A stretch of DNA of 64,000 bases from Zeugodacus cucurbitae (GCF_028554725.1 NC_071670.1:30684001-30748000); one strand, 5' to 3'. Positions 54,763 to 64,000 are shown, numbered from the stretch's first letter. Notes: generated from the sequence alone by a model not told the origin. Numbers and translations are program-made.

Positions 54763-55431
54763 TTGAAAATGAAGTTACATTTAATGCAATGTGAAAGTGA
54801 GCAATGAAAACGAAAGGAAATGTAAAAAAATGCTTCTAGTATTTATATATATAGTATAAGGGGGCTGGGGTAGTTCCTGATAAATTAATGATTTTAATTC
54901 GTTTTTCCAATAAGTTATATAATAGTAAGGATTTTACGTTCAGTTAATTTTACTAAGATATATCACAAATTAACAGATATATGCGGTATAGAGTCCACCG
55001 GAAGTTCGAAAATTCATATGTATATGAGGGCTAGACGAAATATTAGCAAGATTTTGCCCACAGAGGCACACTATTATAAAAAAAAATGTCTTTGAATTTC
55101 TTTAGAATATCTATATTTTCGGTAACAAAGTAGCCGCAAACACTGATGTCTTCATGGTCGATATCCGGGGATTAGAAAAGATTTAGCCCGATTTCAGTGT
55201 TTTTTAGAGGTCAATGTCACAATAGAAGTGTAGTATTTCTGCAAAGTTTTTTTCGACATCTTCACTGATGTTTAAATTATAGATTGCTGAGTGAACGAAT
55301 CATACTGGCGTGGTGGTGCACCGATCGCTCATTTTCCATCGGTACCATAAAGGTGTCAAGAAAATAGTATGTACCCATTTTCACTGAAATCGGTCGAGTA
55401 GTTCTTGAGATATGACAAACCCACCATTTAC
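54763..55431 (-). mobile_element. Decayed DINE-1-like sequence
   Basis: ACCGGAAGTTCGAAAATTC, GTCTTCATGGTCGATATCCG and AAATCGGTCGAGTAGTTCTTGAG are diverged landmarks in minus orientation without hairpin ends. It abuts the unnamed repeat at the same junction (GAGATATGACA) as at 47.5 kb. Confidence 0.45.
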
Positions 55432-56110
55432 CAGATATACACCATGCCTCAAATATTCAAAAAGCCCAGTGAAAAGAGGACCGACACACCCCACTATAGA
55501 AAATCAATTAAATATTATTTTGTATGTACCTCTATACATTTTCATATTTATCAACCAATTTTCATATAATGTAGTTACATATGTATGTACTTTTAATTGT
55601 CATTTTTCAACGCCAATCAGCCACACATGTTCTTAAGTCTCCACACGTGTCTAGGTTATACATGCTTTAGTAAATATAATTTTAGAAAGAGCTACTGACA
55701 GCAACGTATAAGCAAAAGGGTAGTTTAAAGTCTATTAGCAAATTCTTGTATGTTTTTATAGTCTCGCAACAAATTGAAAATTGGTACACGTGTATCTCTC
55801 TTTTCTCTTTTGAAAAATTCATTAAATGTACTACGTATTATATATCTTTAGTGTAGCTAAATATTTGTCTTTCAGAATAGAATGATAAAAATAGAATGGA
55901 ATAAGTCTGTTTTATCTGTCTGCAAATTCGTATAAAGTCGCTAGCAAATATTATACTTATACAGTTATTTACACTATAATACGTCAAAAAAGCAAAGTAA
56001 TGTCTTTGGGATGGTGTGTTATTAAGTTTAAAGTAGTAACTTTATCGATTATTGAAGTCATGAATATGATATTTTCATTAATTTATACTTATTTAATAAT
56101 AGTTATATAT
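55432..56110 (-). repeat. Unnamed interspersed repeat, copy 4, with captured RTE scrap
   Basis: The first 70 bp (ACCAGATATACACCATGCCTC, AGTGAAAAGAGGACCGACACACC) parallel the RTE coding segment for TDQIFTMRQ...REKRIDTHH. The rest matches copy 3 almost base for base through CGCCAATCAGCCACACATG, TAAGTCTGTTTTATCTGTCTGC and ACTATAATACGTC. It ends in a TA microsatellite (56100-56130). Confidence 0.55.
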
Positions 56111-56249
56111 ATATATAATATATATAATAGTACCTTTTCCGTAGGTATATCCAATAAGAAGTCTCCGTCTGAAAAAATATGTGTATTGAGAAATCTACCT
56201 CCGGTAGATTCAAAGCTCTATAAAATCGCCAAATGGGCTGAGGCTGATG

Positions 56250-57470
56250 ACTTATCCGGTGTACGAAATATGGTCGTCTGTAGTAGTAGATTCTAGCATA
56301 AGAAAATACATCAAGCTACTTGGCTGTCACCGATCGAATCACGCGCAACCAGATCGATCATATTGTGACAGATAGACGACATGTCTCCAGTGTTTTTGAT
56401 GTGCGTATGCTCCGTTGTCCTAACATCGACTCGGACCACTATCTAGTAGCAGTTAAAATATACACCCGCCTCTGTGTAGCAAAGCGCACACGTCAATAAA
56501 CACAAGGAAGGTTCGACATCGAGAAACTGCAATCTCAACCAACAGCCGAACGATTTTCTACTCGACTTGCACTCCTGCTATCTGAGAGCACTCATCAGCA
56601 TATCAGTATAAGGGAACTGTGGGACGGCCAATCAAGCTCCTTACGCGTGAGTATGAAGAGCTTGACAAGCTGGCCGACAGGGGTAATGCTCGAAAATTTT
56701 ACGAAAAAATACTTCCACAACCGAAGGTTGCAAGATCGGAGTATACTCTGGTAGAACCCCCAGAGGTGACCAGAGTATACTGAGTTTGTGGAGGGAACAC
56801 TTCTCCAGACTGCTGAATGGTAGTGAAAATACAACACCAAGAGATCGCGAATCCGATTCCCTAATCGTTGACGATGGAATAGTTGTTCCATTACCCGATC
56901 CTGCAGAAATTCGAATAGCAATTACCCGCTTGAGGAACAACAAAGCGGCGGGGGCCGATGGATTGCCGAGCTATTCAAATACGGTGATGAAGAACTGATA
57001 AGGTACATGAATCAGCTTCTTTGCGGAATATGGTGGGAATCTCATGTACTCTGCCGAATCCACAAAAAGGGAGACCCCACAATATGCGCCAATTACCGTG
57101 CGATAAGCCTTCTCAACATCGCTTATAAGGATCTATCGAGCGTACTGTGTGAAAGGCTAAAGCCCACCGTCAACAAACTGATTGGACCTTATCAGTGTGG
57201 CTTTTGACCTGAAAAATCTACATCTGACCAGATATTAACCATGCGCTAAATCTTGGAAAAGACCCGTGAAAAGAAGATCGATTGTCGATTATAAAGCTTC
57301 TTTCGACAGCACGAAAAGGAGTTGCCTCTATGCCGCTATGTTGGAATTCGGTATCCCGGATCTGGATTACCAATTGGCAGTTTGGGCTAAAAGGAGAGAT
57401 GCCTGGCGCGCTGTTGTGGAATCGGCAATAAACGCCCAAGCGGTGTCTACGCCAGTAAAGAAGAAGAATA
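56250..57470 (+). mobile_element. RTE LINE copy E, truncated and internally deleted
   Basis: Starts in the endonuclease C-terminus (GVRNMVVCSSRF) and ends CTACGCCAGTAAAGAAGAAGAATAA, cited in part, with an AAG-rich tail. Large internal deletions remove parts of the linker, the palm and most of the C-terminal domain. Confidence 0.78.
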
Positions 57471-57484
57471 AAACGCTTAGTTAA
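56263..57484 (+). pseudogene. RTE LINE endonuclease-reverse transcriptase, copy E
   Basis: The endonuclease end includes SRATRSIILxxDRRHVSS-like sequence and, unlike copy A, retains NIDSDHYLVAVKI with the catalytic SDH (56425-56460). The linker is shortened (56642-56720). The reverse transcriptase holds KNNKAAGADGLP-like sequence (RLRNNKAAGADGLP), IHKKGDPTICANYRAISLLN, GPYQCGF then a stop, and YKASFDSTKRSCLYAAM in place of DFKAAFD. From GIPD at about 57358 it jumps to YQLAVWAKRRDAWRAVVESAINA, deleting the YADD palm and the RLRWLGHVVRM region. Inactive. Confidence 0.75.
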
Positions 57485-57985
57485 GTTTTGCTAAGGATTT
57501 TATTGTTTAATAATTCTTGGCAAACATCGCTAAACTTAAAATACATAAGGTTTTTATATTTATGCAATTAATACTACTATTATGTATCTATAAAAGCATG
57601 AGTTAGTGATTAGCGATATTTCACTATCGGTGATTTTTTCACTGTGATTGAAAACTCGCATATAGCAAGTGCTATACATTTTTGTAAATAGCAATGGCAG
57701 TTCAAATAGTTTAGTTCGATCACTGTAGCAATAGCAGTTCAGTGATTATAAATAGATCGAGCGATTTCGATCATTTTGGGTACGGTGATTACGAAAGCAG
57801 TTAAATGTACCAAAAATTAATTAATTATTTAATTGTGATTACAAAGGCAAGTAAATTTTTGATATTGTTAAAATTAATAAATATAAAAATGTAAAAAAAT
57901 TTAAAAAAATATGTGGAATACAAAATGTAAAAATGTAAAAAATTAAAAAAAAAAATATGTAGAATACAACTTCTCTTAAATTCGT
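57485..57985. other. AT-rich spacer, nothing firm
   Basis: GTGATT and GCAGTT-like words recur between 57600 and 57830 (AGTGATTAGCGATATTTCAC, CGGTGATTTTTTCACTG). They suggest a short imperfect palindromic repeat, but no element could be delimited. Confidence 0.3.
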
Positions 57986-57989
57986 TTTT

Positions 57990-58345
57990 TTATACTCTCG
58001 CAACCTGTTGCACAGAGTATAATAGTTTTGTTCACATAACGGTTGTTTGTGTCACCAAGAAATGTAAGAGTTATATACATAAATGATCCGGATGACGAGT
58101 AGATTTGAAATCCGGATGTCTGTCTGTCCGTCTGTCCGTACAAGCGATAACTTGAGTAAAAATTTAGATATCTTAATGAAACTTGGAACACATATTCCTT
58201 GGCACCCTGAGGAGGTTGCTTTCGAAAATGGGCAAAATCGGTCCACTGCCACGCCCACAAAATGGAGGAAACCGAAAACCTATACAGTGTCATAACTAAG
58301 CCATAAATAAAGTTATGAAAATGAAATTTGGAACATAGGATCCCT
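57990..58345 (+). mobile_element. DINE-1-like Helentron 5' part
   Basis: TATACTCTCGCAACCTGTTGCACAGAGTATAATAG, in pieces, is a 5' stem-loop variant. It is followed by GATCCGGATGACGAGTAG, GTCTGTCTGTCCGTCTGTCC and CCACTGCCACGCCCACAAAA. It is truncated after AATTTGGAACATAGGATCCC. Confidence 0.68.
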
Positions 58346-58689
58346 TTCAAATTTCTTAAATATTCAAATTTCTTAATAATTGATGTTAAATAAATATACA
58401 GGAACAATGTTGTGAAGTGTAAGTGTATAATAAGATTATTTTAAATATAAAATCAGTAAAAATCGGGAAAATACAATTTTAAACTTGTCAATTGTTATAC
58501 TTTAAGTGCGATAATCTCAAAAACTATAAGTTTCCTGCACCTAGATGTATATACTTAATCTGTAGAACCTCATCTATCCGAACATATCCGAAATCGTGGG
58601 AGAGTATACTCAAGTTTCCCCAGTTACTGGAATAAAAATGCTGATTTCATTAAATGCTTTCAAGTAATTATGTAGTGTGCTCATTTGAA
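58346..58689. other. Unassigned spacer
   Basis: AT-rich with no recognised gene or repeat. Confidence 0.3.
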
Positions 58690-59270
58690 TCATTATATAT
58701 GTACATATTAAGAGTACTCCTTCAAATAAAACTTAGCAAAAGGATACTACTGGAGATGTTTACAACATTATAGATTCCCGAACTGACACTGGAATTTCCA
58801 AAAATACAAAAAATAAGAACTTTTGCATATATAGGTAAATTTGTAAACAAAATATACGTAATAGCTTTCGCTGATACGCCAAATTGGTCAGAGTCGCCTT
58901 AAAATGTTAGACAGCAAGACAAGTGTTGGGCATATCATAAGAGATAATTAAATACAGGAACTAAGCTAATTATAAATTATATAAAATAATAAAATTATAA
59001 AGTTCGATCTTAAGTTGAACTGAGCATGCTTTGAGCTTTCCATAACCGTTGCAAAATTTGTTGGTATTCAATTAAATTAATTTTCTGAGGTATTTGTTTA
59101 AGTGTTTGTTTTCATGGAGTTCAAATTTATATGCTCGTCGATGTACTGTAGTAAGACTGTTCTAAAATTTTTTTTTATTTTTCACATGACTTAAACAAAT
59201 GTTTACGTTAAAACATTATTAAACACACAAATTGCCATCAACTCATGCATGTTAGAGAGCACAGTAATGG
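58690..59270. other. Upstream flank of secreted gene B
   Basis: 58690-59170 is duplicated upstream of the relic at 36.2 kb, and 59089-59280 is partly shared with the region upstream of gene A. It is the promoter-bearing portion of the duplicated unit. The proximal 59200-59270 block includes GCCATCAACTCATGCATGTT and GTTAGAGAGCACAGTAATGG. Confidence 0.55.
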
Positions 59271-59276
59271 TATAAA
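59271..59276 (+). promoter_or_regulatory. TATA box of secreted gene B
   Basis: TATAAA in ATGGTATAAATATCG lies 65 bp before the ATG. The same context and spacing occur in gene A, and the downstream ATAGGCACATTCGAAG parallels gene A's ATAGACACATACGAAG, a likely initiation region. Confidence 0.7.
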
Positions 59277-59335
59277 TATCGCGGTTAATCGCGTTATAGG
59301 CACATTCGAAGTGTACAAGAGAGTTGATTGAAGTC

Positions 59336-59995
59336 ATGAAGATTTTGCTATTACTAATTGTGGGTGTTGCGATCCTGAATTCGGCCAATGGAGCTGGGAC
59401 AGAAGATGATTCTGGTGGAGCTGGTGGATCAGGAGGTGGAGCTGCTGGATCAGGAGGTGGAGCTGCTGGAACAGGAAGTGGAGCTGGTGGATCAGGAGGT
59501 GGAGCTAGTGGATCAGAAGGTGGAGCTGGTGGATCAGGAGGTGGAGCTGGTGGATCAGAAGGTGGAGCTGGTGGATCAGAAGGTGGAGCTGGTGGTTCAT
59601 CACCTCCGGCTGGTGGTTCATCACCACCGGCTGGCGGATCACCTCCGGCTGGTGGTTCATCACCACCGGCTGGCGGATCACCGCCTGCTGGTGGATCACC
59701 GCCTGCTGGTGGATCACCCCCAGCTGATTCACCACCGGCAGTGTCACCACCGGCAGAGTCACCACCGGCTGGTTCATCTCCACCAGCACCCGCTGCACCA
59801 CAGCCACCAGCTAATGGTAATGTAAGAAGACGTGCAGCAATTAGAAGGCGCCAGGCTAGAGGACGCGCACAAAGAAGAAGACAACGTGCTGCTAGGAGAA
59901 GGAGACGCCAACAACGCAGAAGGAGGCAGCAAAGCAGGAGATCCAATCAGGGTGGCAGAAGGAGGTTCAACCAGGGAGGCAGAAGAAGGGTCTGA
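59336..59995 (+). CDS. Secreted arginine-tailed Gly/Pro-rich protein B
   Basis: A 219-residue protein paralogous to the product of 17353-17862. The first 14 residues, MKILLLLIVGVAIL, are identical to it and the signal peptide probably ends near residue 20. Residues 26-88 are Gly/Ser-rich units (GGAGGSGGGA and GGSEGGA types). Residues 88-158 are Pro-rich units (SPPAGG, later SPPAE/SPPAG). Residues 164-218 form the Arg-rich tail, sharing RRRAAIRRRQAR and RRRRRQQRRRRQQ with gene A but longer by an NQGGRRR repeat. There is no cysteine. An in-frame TTG lies 12 bp upstream, but ATG at 59336 matches the paralogue. An intrinsically disordered secreted matrix or salivary glue protein is the best guess; function is unproven. 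Confidence 0.82.
   Translation: MKILLLLIVGVAILNSANGAGTEDDSGGAGGSGGGAAGSGGGAAGTGSGAGGSGGGASGSEGGAGGSGGGAGGSEGGAGGSEGGAGGSSPPAGGSSPPAGGSPPAGGSSPPAGGSPPAGGSPPAGGSPPADSPPAVSPPAESPPAGSSPPAPAAPQPPANGNVRRRAAIRRRQARGRAQRRRQRAARRRRRQQRRRRQQSRRSNQGGRRRFNQGGRRRV
59410..59800 (+). repeat. Coding tandem repeats in gene B
   Basis: First an array of units near GGTGGAGCTGGTGGATCAG (18-21 bp), then an array of GGCTGGTGGTTCATCACCAC and GGCGGATCACCGCCTGCT types (18-21 bp). The change of unit at about 59595 coincides with the shift from Gly/Ser to Ser-Pro-Pro-Ala repeats. Confidence 0.85.
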
Positions 59996-60060
59996 GTCAA
60001 CTAATGCTACAAAACGAAGATCCAAATGTGATTGAAATTTTGTAAAATACAGCAAACCTA

Positions 60061-60066
60061 AATAAA
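60061..60066 (+). terminator. Poly(A) signal of gene B
   Basis: AATAAA 65 bp after the stop codon, followed within 10 bp by a second overlapping AATAAA-like run (AAATAAATTAGG). Confidence 0.6.
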
Positions 60067-61361
60067 ATAAATTAGGTACATATATACTTGTATTCATATG
60101 TTTTCAGAAAGCTGTTTAGTTTTTTGAGTTCGAAACCGTGAAGGGATTGCACTCATAGTAGGTATCAAATAAACTTACACCATATTTCATATTAATTATA
60201 AATCTGATATCGTATGCATTAGAATCATATGCTACAGCGCAATTACAAGTTACAACAATAACTATGAATAACCACGGTGTTAAATCTAACGGCTATATAC
60301 TGCCCTCGTATAAAAAGAGTTTTTTGAAACCGTAGGACGGAGATTCCGAGAAGGCGGAGATTACAATGCAAATCATACATACGTACTGGGACTCACGATT
60401 AACTAATCTGAAGAGCGGCAGCTGCCTTAATAGACACAATAACCTTGGCATAATGTCTCCTGGTAATTCGACATACTGACCTTGTGATCGTAACAAAACA
60501 CCATATTTATTTCAAACAAACAAGCACTCTCTTTGGAAAGTCCCGAAGAACAATAAGTCTCCAAGATGACTATGAGAGATTTGCGAGATAATTGGGTTCG
60601 AAGTGAAGAGAAAAAGCTAACTGATTCGCAAATTATCTAGACTCTAGAGAATGTATTTCAAGCAAATTGCCCAAGGAATAACTTTAAACTGCCAATGTTG
60701 ACTAACTCCGCTAAATAGTCCATTTTGTCTATTAAGACTTGAACTTCGTGTATGACGCCAGCGTGACAATGACCAATCATGAAGTACTCGCGGCTTATTT
60801 CGTTTTGTATACAGTCTAAAATCTAGTGAGTGCAAAAAGTTCCGCACAATTTCAAAGTGGACTTATGCAATATCAGCTTCGTCCAATTCTTCGTGATAGC
60901 TAGAGAGAATATTTTGGACCTTTCTTGAAACTTCGTGCAATTTTCCTTTGAGCTTGGGGCGTGAAAATTTTTTGGGCTTTCCGCTACCCTCAAATCTCCT
61001 CCTCGTGACTTCATCAGTTGTTTTTTTTTTTTTAATTTAGCAATAATGTGTGGTTTATTGACCATATAGGATATTTGGGAAGATAATTTGTCGTTTTGCC
61101 ACGATTTAAGTGGATTGATTTGATTTGTGGTAGTAAACTTTGAGATGTTTGTTTATTGACATTTTTTTCTCCAAAAACTAAAAAGTTCAAATGAAATTAG
61201 CATACCAAAACGTTCAGTTTGACGATACGTAATAAATAGCAGACAAAAATAACGGTACTTAGTAAATAACTGTATTTAAAGTGATATAAACGTAATTGTA
61301 GAAGTTTTTTGGTTCCTATAATCGGAGTTGTTTTAAGTTTTTTTCGGAGAGAATATAATTT
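60067..61361. other. Downstream flank of secreted gene B
   Basis: 60335-60720 is related to 30224-30400 downstream of relic copy 2 (GGACGGAGATTCCG, GAAGTGAAGAGAAAAAGCTAAC, GCAAATTATCTAG). This shows that the duplicated unit extends at least 0.6 kb past the gene. The rest is AT-rich; short minus-strand frames (60823-61065) show no domain. Confidence 0.45.
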
Positions 61362-62150
61362 TATACTCTCGCAACATGTTGCCTAAGAGTATTATAGGAT
61401 GACGAGTGAAGTTGAAATCCGGATGTCTGTCCGTGCCAGCTATAACTTGAGTAAAAATTGAGATATCTTAATGAAACTTTGAACATATATTCCTAGGCAC
61501 ACTGAGGAGGTTGCTTTCGAAAATCAGGTTGCTGGGCAAAATCGGTCCACTGCCACGCCCACAAAATGGCGAAAACCGAAAACACATAAAGTGTCAAGCT
61601 ATAAATAAAGTTATAAAAGTAAAATTTGTAACGAAGGATCGCACTAGGAAGGAGTATATTTGGATGTAATTTTTTTGGGGAAGTGGGCGTGGCCCCGCCC
61701 ACAAATAGGTTTTTGGTATACATCCTCCCATACAAAGGATGGGTTGAAAATTACTAAAACCGCGTTAACTCACTAACGAATAACATCAGAAACCCTACAT
61801 TTTGCAGAAGAAATGGCAGAAGGAAGCTGTACTCAGATTTTTTTATAAAATGGAAAATGGGTTAAAAACCATATCTCAGGAACTACTCAACAGATTTCAA
61901 TGAAATTTTCTTGACACCCTGATGACACGTTTGGAAAATGGGTGAAATCGGTTCACAACCACGACTACATTCCATATAACTCAATTTTAAATTCCATATC
62001 ATTCCTTCACTTTGTAATATATACATAACGAACCAATGAAGATAGTGTAATAAAACTTTACACAGCTACTGTATGTGATCATTATCAGATCATAACTTGT
62101 GAAAAAAATTTTGATATCTGACTATAACTTTTCGATGCCCGGATATCGAA
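61362..62150 (+). mobile_element. DINE-1-like Helentron, 5' and middle part
   Basis: TATACTCTCGCAACATGTTGCC and AAGAGTATTATAGG form the 5' stem-loop. GTGGGCGTGGCCCCGCCCAC and ACTCACTAACGAATAACATC follow, then interior sequence to about 62150. The 3' hairpin is missing. Confidence 0.65.
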
Positions 62151-62582
62151 TATGAAGAATTTCTCTCAGATATCTTGATTTAATTCAGAGGAAGTCTTCT
62201 TATGGATGAACCCGGTCGGAGGAACGCCGACTGGAATGCGGAGCCATCTTTAACCATGGTATATACTGACTGCAATTTTTGAATATTAATATGACTGCAA
62301 AGACATATAAAATTGGAGCTTTGCCATGGTATTTCCATCATAAAAATGCACATATTAAAAGTGGTAGAGTATTAAGTTTTGAAAACTTGAAAAAAGAAGA
62401 AAATTCTTGTTTGATTTAGTAGAAAATTGATTCATTAATCACTAAAAATTCCACATTTGTAGTTTCTTTAGTTTTGATAGAAATTAACTAAAACTATTTG
62501 ATCCAGGGAGGTGCTAACCTGATGACGCGTAGTGTATTTACCTACCCCTGGTGGCAATACAGTTTAATTTTTATCTGAGTTA
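62151..62582. other. Unassigned spacer
   Basis: No gene or repeat was recognised. Confidence 0.3.
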
Positions 62583-62640
62583 TTACACTCTCGCAATAAT
62601 TTGCACAGAGTATAACGAGGTAGATATAGGGTTATATATG
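62583..62640 (+). mobile_element. DINE-1-like 5' scrap
   Basis: TTACACTCTCGCAATAATTTGCACAGAGTATAACGAG, in pieces, is a 5' stem-loop, followed by TAGATATAGGGTTATATATG. Confidence 0.45.
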
Positions 62641-62749
62641 TGGCAACAACATAAAGTTTATTAGTTTTTAATCACTAATGCAACAATGCATTTTGACAAC
62701 TATATGAATATATAAACTATAAATTTTACGCAAAATTCATCTCCGAAAT

Positions 62750-63145
62750 AACATATCCATCGCAACTTGGCATACGCACGAACGCGTCAGTAGTTCACCA
62801 CAATACAACTACTGGCCTACCAGTATGCGCACGACGAAGACGTTTATCTCCCGAGAAACTCGCAGCTGCACGTGCTGAATTTGAACTTCTGAGCAAGGTT
62901 GGCATTCGCCGCCCGTCGAATAGCAGTCGGGCTTGCATCTAGTCCGCAAAGCTGGCGGATCTTTGAACGCTAACACAATTCCTGACCGCTACCCGATACC
63001 ATTAGTTAAAGATTTTGATGATATTTTCAAAAGTAGATTTGCAGAAAGCATTTCACCAGACGCCGATTCATCGCGATGATATCTGCAAAACCAACATTTC
63101 GACGCCATTTGGCCTATTTGGATTCACTCATATGTATATACACAT
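62750..63145 (+). pseudogene. Ty3/gypsy-type LTR retrotransposon reverse-transcriptase fragment
   Basis: The reading starts VHHNTTTGLPVCARRRRLSPEKLAAARAEF, split here as it spans the usual TxGPPVxAxxRRLxPEKLxxAKxEF lead into the reverse transcriptase. It continues with KVGIRRPSNSS, then IPDRYPIP-like sequence in a shifted frame. The frame 63015-63130 has KVDLQKAFHQTPIHRDDICK and TPFGLFGFTHM, containing the first catalytic Asp (VDL). A stop and several shifts are present. It is broken off by a Helentron hairpin at about 63150 before the YxDD box. Confidence 0.7.
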
Positions 63146-63149
63146 TTTT

Positions 63150-63187
63150 TTATACTCTCGCAACGAAGTTCCTAAGAGAGTATTACG
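63150..63187 (+). mobile_element. DINE-1-like 5' hairpin scrap inside gypsy fragment
   Basis: TATACTCTCGCAACGAAGTTCC followed by AAGAGAGTATTA is the isolated 5' stem-loop of the Helentron family, lying between gypsy-like sequence and an unassigned right flank. Confidence 0.5.
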
Positions 63188-63599
63188 CCACGTTCAACGT
63201 AGACACGAGCACGATTTACCGTGCGGGCCCACAATATCGCAATTCAAAAAGCGTCCAATTACATCGCGACTATGCGTTGATTCTGGAGGCTACAATAAAA
63301 TGATTACTCTATGTGAAATGGTTTTGTTTTGTCATTTTTTAAGTAAAGAAACGTTAATGGCTTTTATTCCACAAAATAATTCTGTTTTGAACTTTCAAAT
63401 TTATAATTTCAATTTTCACTATGGAAATGTCATATATTCTCGCACGATACTGCGGGCAAAATCAAACGAGTTTGATTTTTAAACATTGAGTGCGATGTGG
63501 CGACGTCGAAATACACGTATTATCATAAAATCGTGCTTATATTGGATGTCTGCATTTGCCAACATATGTTTGGATTTATAAACTGTCCGCATTTAACGC
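63188..63599. other. Unassigned stretch right of the gypsy fragment
   Basis: GC-richer at 63188-63290, which may be diverged retrotransposon sequence. No motif was recognised. Confidence 0.25.
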
Positions 63600-63840
63600 A
63601 ACGCATAAAGTGTCATATATAAGCCATAAATAAAGTTATGAAAGTAAAATTTGGTACAATGCATCGCTCTATGAAGGGGCATATTCAGATGTATTTTTTT
63701 GGGGAAGTGGGTGTGACCCGCCATTTTTACTTACTACCTTATACACGGAAAAGCGGATTATAACCACGCACACCTCCCTTACAAAGGTTATAATGAAAAC
63801 TACTAAAAAAAATTTATTCAGTAAGGAAAAACACTCGAAA
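63600..63840 (+). mobile_element. DINE-1-like Helentron interior fragment
   Basis: CATAAAGTGTCATATATAAG, CTATGAAGGGGCATATTCAG and GGGGAAGTGGGTGTGACC in plus orientation. Both ends are missing; GAAAAACACTCGAAACCTTA abuts the next element. Confidence 0.55.
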
Positions 63841-63843
63841 CCT

Positions 63844-64000
63844 TAGGTTAGGTTAGGTTGGTCTGGTAGGCAAACAGGCCACGCATAGACCAGTTATGGT
63901 CCTTTGAGATACAAGAATGGAGTGGCTTCACATGTTCCCTGAGTAGTAATCATCGTTTAGTATGCCTGCGCCTGGCGTGAATTTTAATAGTTAATGAGGC
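63844..64000 (-). mobile_element. Probable LINE 3' end with AACCT repeats
   Basis: TTAGGTTAGGTTAGGTTGG at the left edge is, on the minus strand, a short AACCT-repeat tail following GTCTATGCGTGGCCTG and TTTGCCTACC. Such tails end some fly LINEs. The element continues beyond the window and its clade is not determined. Confidence 0.35.

Noticed and set aside
59203..59946. A 247-codon minus-strand frame rich in Pro/Ala over gene B
   Set aside because: It is the antisense shadow of the Gly/Ser/Pro coding repeats. It has no promoter of its own, and the plus strand has a signal peptide, TATA box, poly(A) signal and a paralogue.
63846..63866. TTAGG-like repeats as telomeric sequence
   Set aside because: Only about three units of TTAGG/GGTTA occur, flies lack TTAGG telomeres, and the position fits a LINE tail.

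Overview
The window is a repeat-dense stretch of an insect nuclear genome, most likely a higher dipteran and probably a tephritid fruit fly (inference). The signs are: AT-rich sequence, many copies of a DINE-1-like non-autonomous Helentron, a DD41D 'rosa'-type mariner (a family first known from Ceratitis), RTE and Jockey LINEs, and no operon-like packing, rRNA or recognisable tRNA. Family names come from motifs read by eye; no database was searched.

Only two intact non-transposon genes are supported, both on the + strand: 17353-17862 and 59336-59995. They are paralogues. Each has a nearly identical signal peptide, an intrinsically disordered low-complexity middle and a conserved poly-arginine C-terminal tail, preceded by a matching TATA box about 60 bp upstream and followed by a poly(A) signal. 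The middles are unrelated: acidic PPKTEPDPKD 13-residue repeats in one, Gly/Ser followed by SPPAGG repeats in the other. Two further decayed members lie at about 30.0-30.4 kb and 35.7-36.5 kb, also on the + strand. The window therefore holds a dispersed, duplicated family of secreted arginine-tailed proteins. Salivary glue or another secreted matrix is a plausible role but is not proven.

Layout. 0-3.5 kb: AT-rich, one piggyBac-like relic. 3.5-8.5 kb: Helentron-like copies carrying a Tc1 element with 223-bp inverted repeats and a Harbinger-like element. 8.7-12.3 kb: RTE LINE split by a 584-bp inverted-repeat element. 12.8-16.6 kb: decayed Helentron and Tc1 copies plus a 5'-truncated RTE. 17-18.1 kb: secreted gene A. 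18.3-19.4 kb: Transib-like element. 19.7-28.9 kb: Helentron copies, Tigger relic, RTE, piggyBac-like element, possible Helitron. 29-36.5 kb: hAT pseudogene, two secreted-gene relics, LINE fragments, rosa element, pogo-like elements. 36.5-39.2 kb: Jockey LINE split by an RTE. 39.2-46.9 kb: LINE fragments, a LOA/R1-like LINE and an inverted RTE. 47-57.5 kb: an unnamed repeat, two related Tc1 elements, an LTR-like remnant, a pogo-like element and a broken RTE. 58.7-60.7 kb: secreted gene B and its duplicated flanks. 61-64 kb: Helentron copies, a gypsy reverse-transcriptase fragment and a LINE end.

Almost all transposon genes seen are broken by frameshifts, stops or deletions, and the nesting gives a relative insertion history. 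No CRISPR array, operon or bacterial feature is present.
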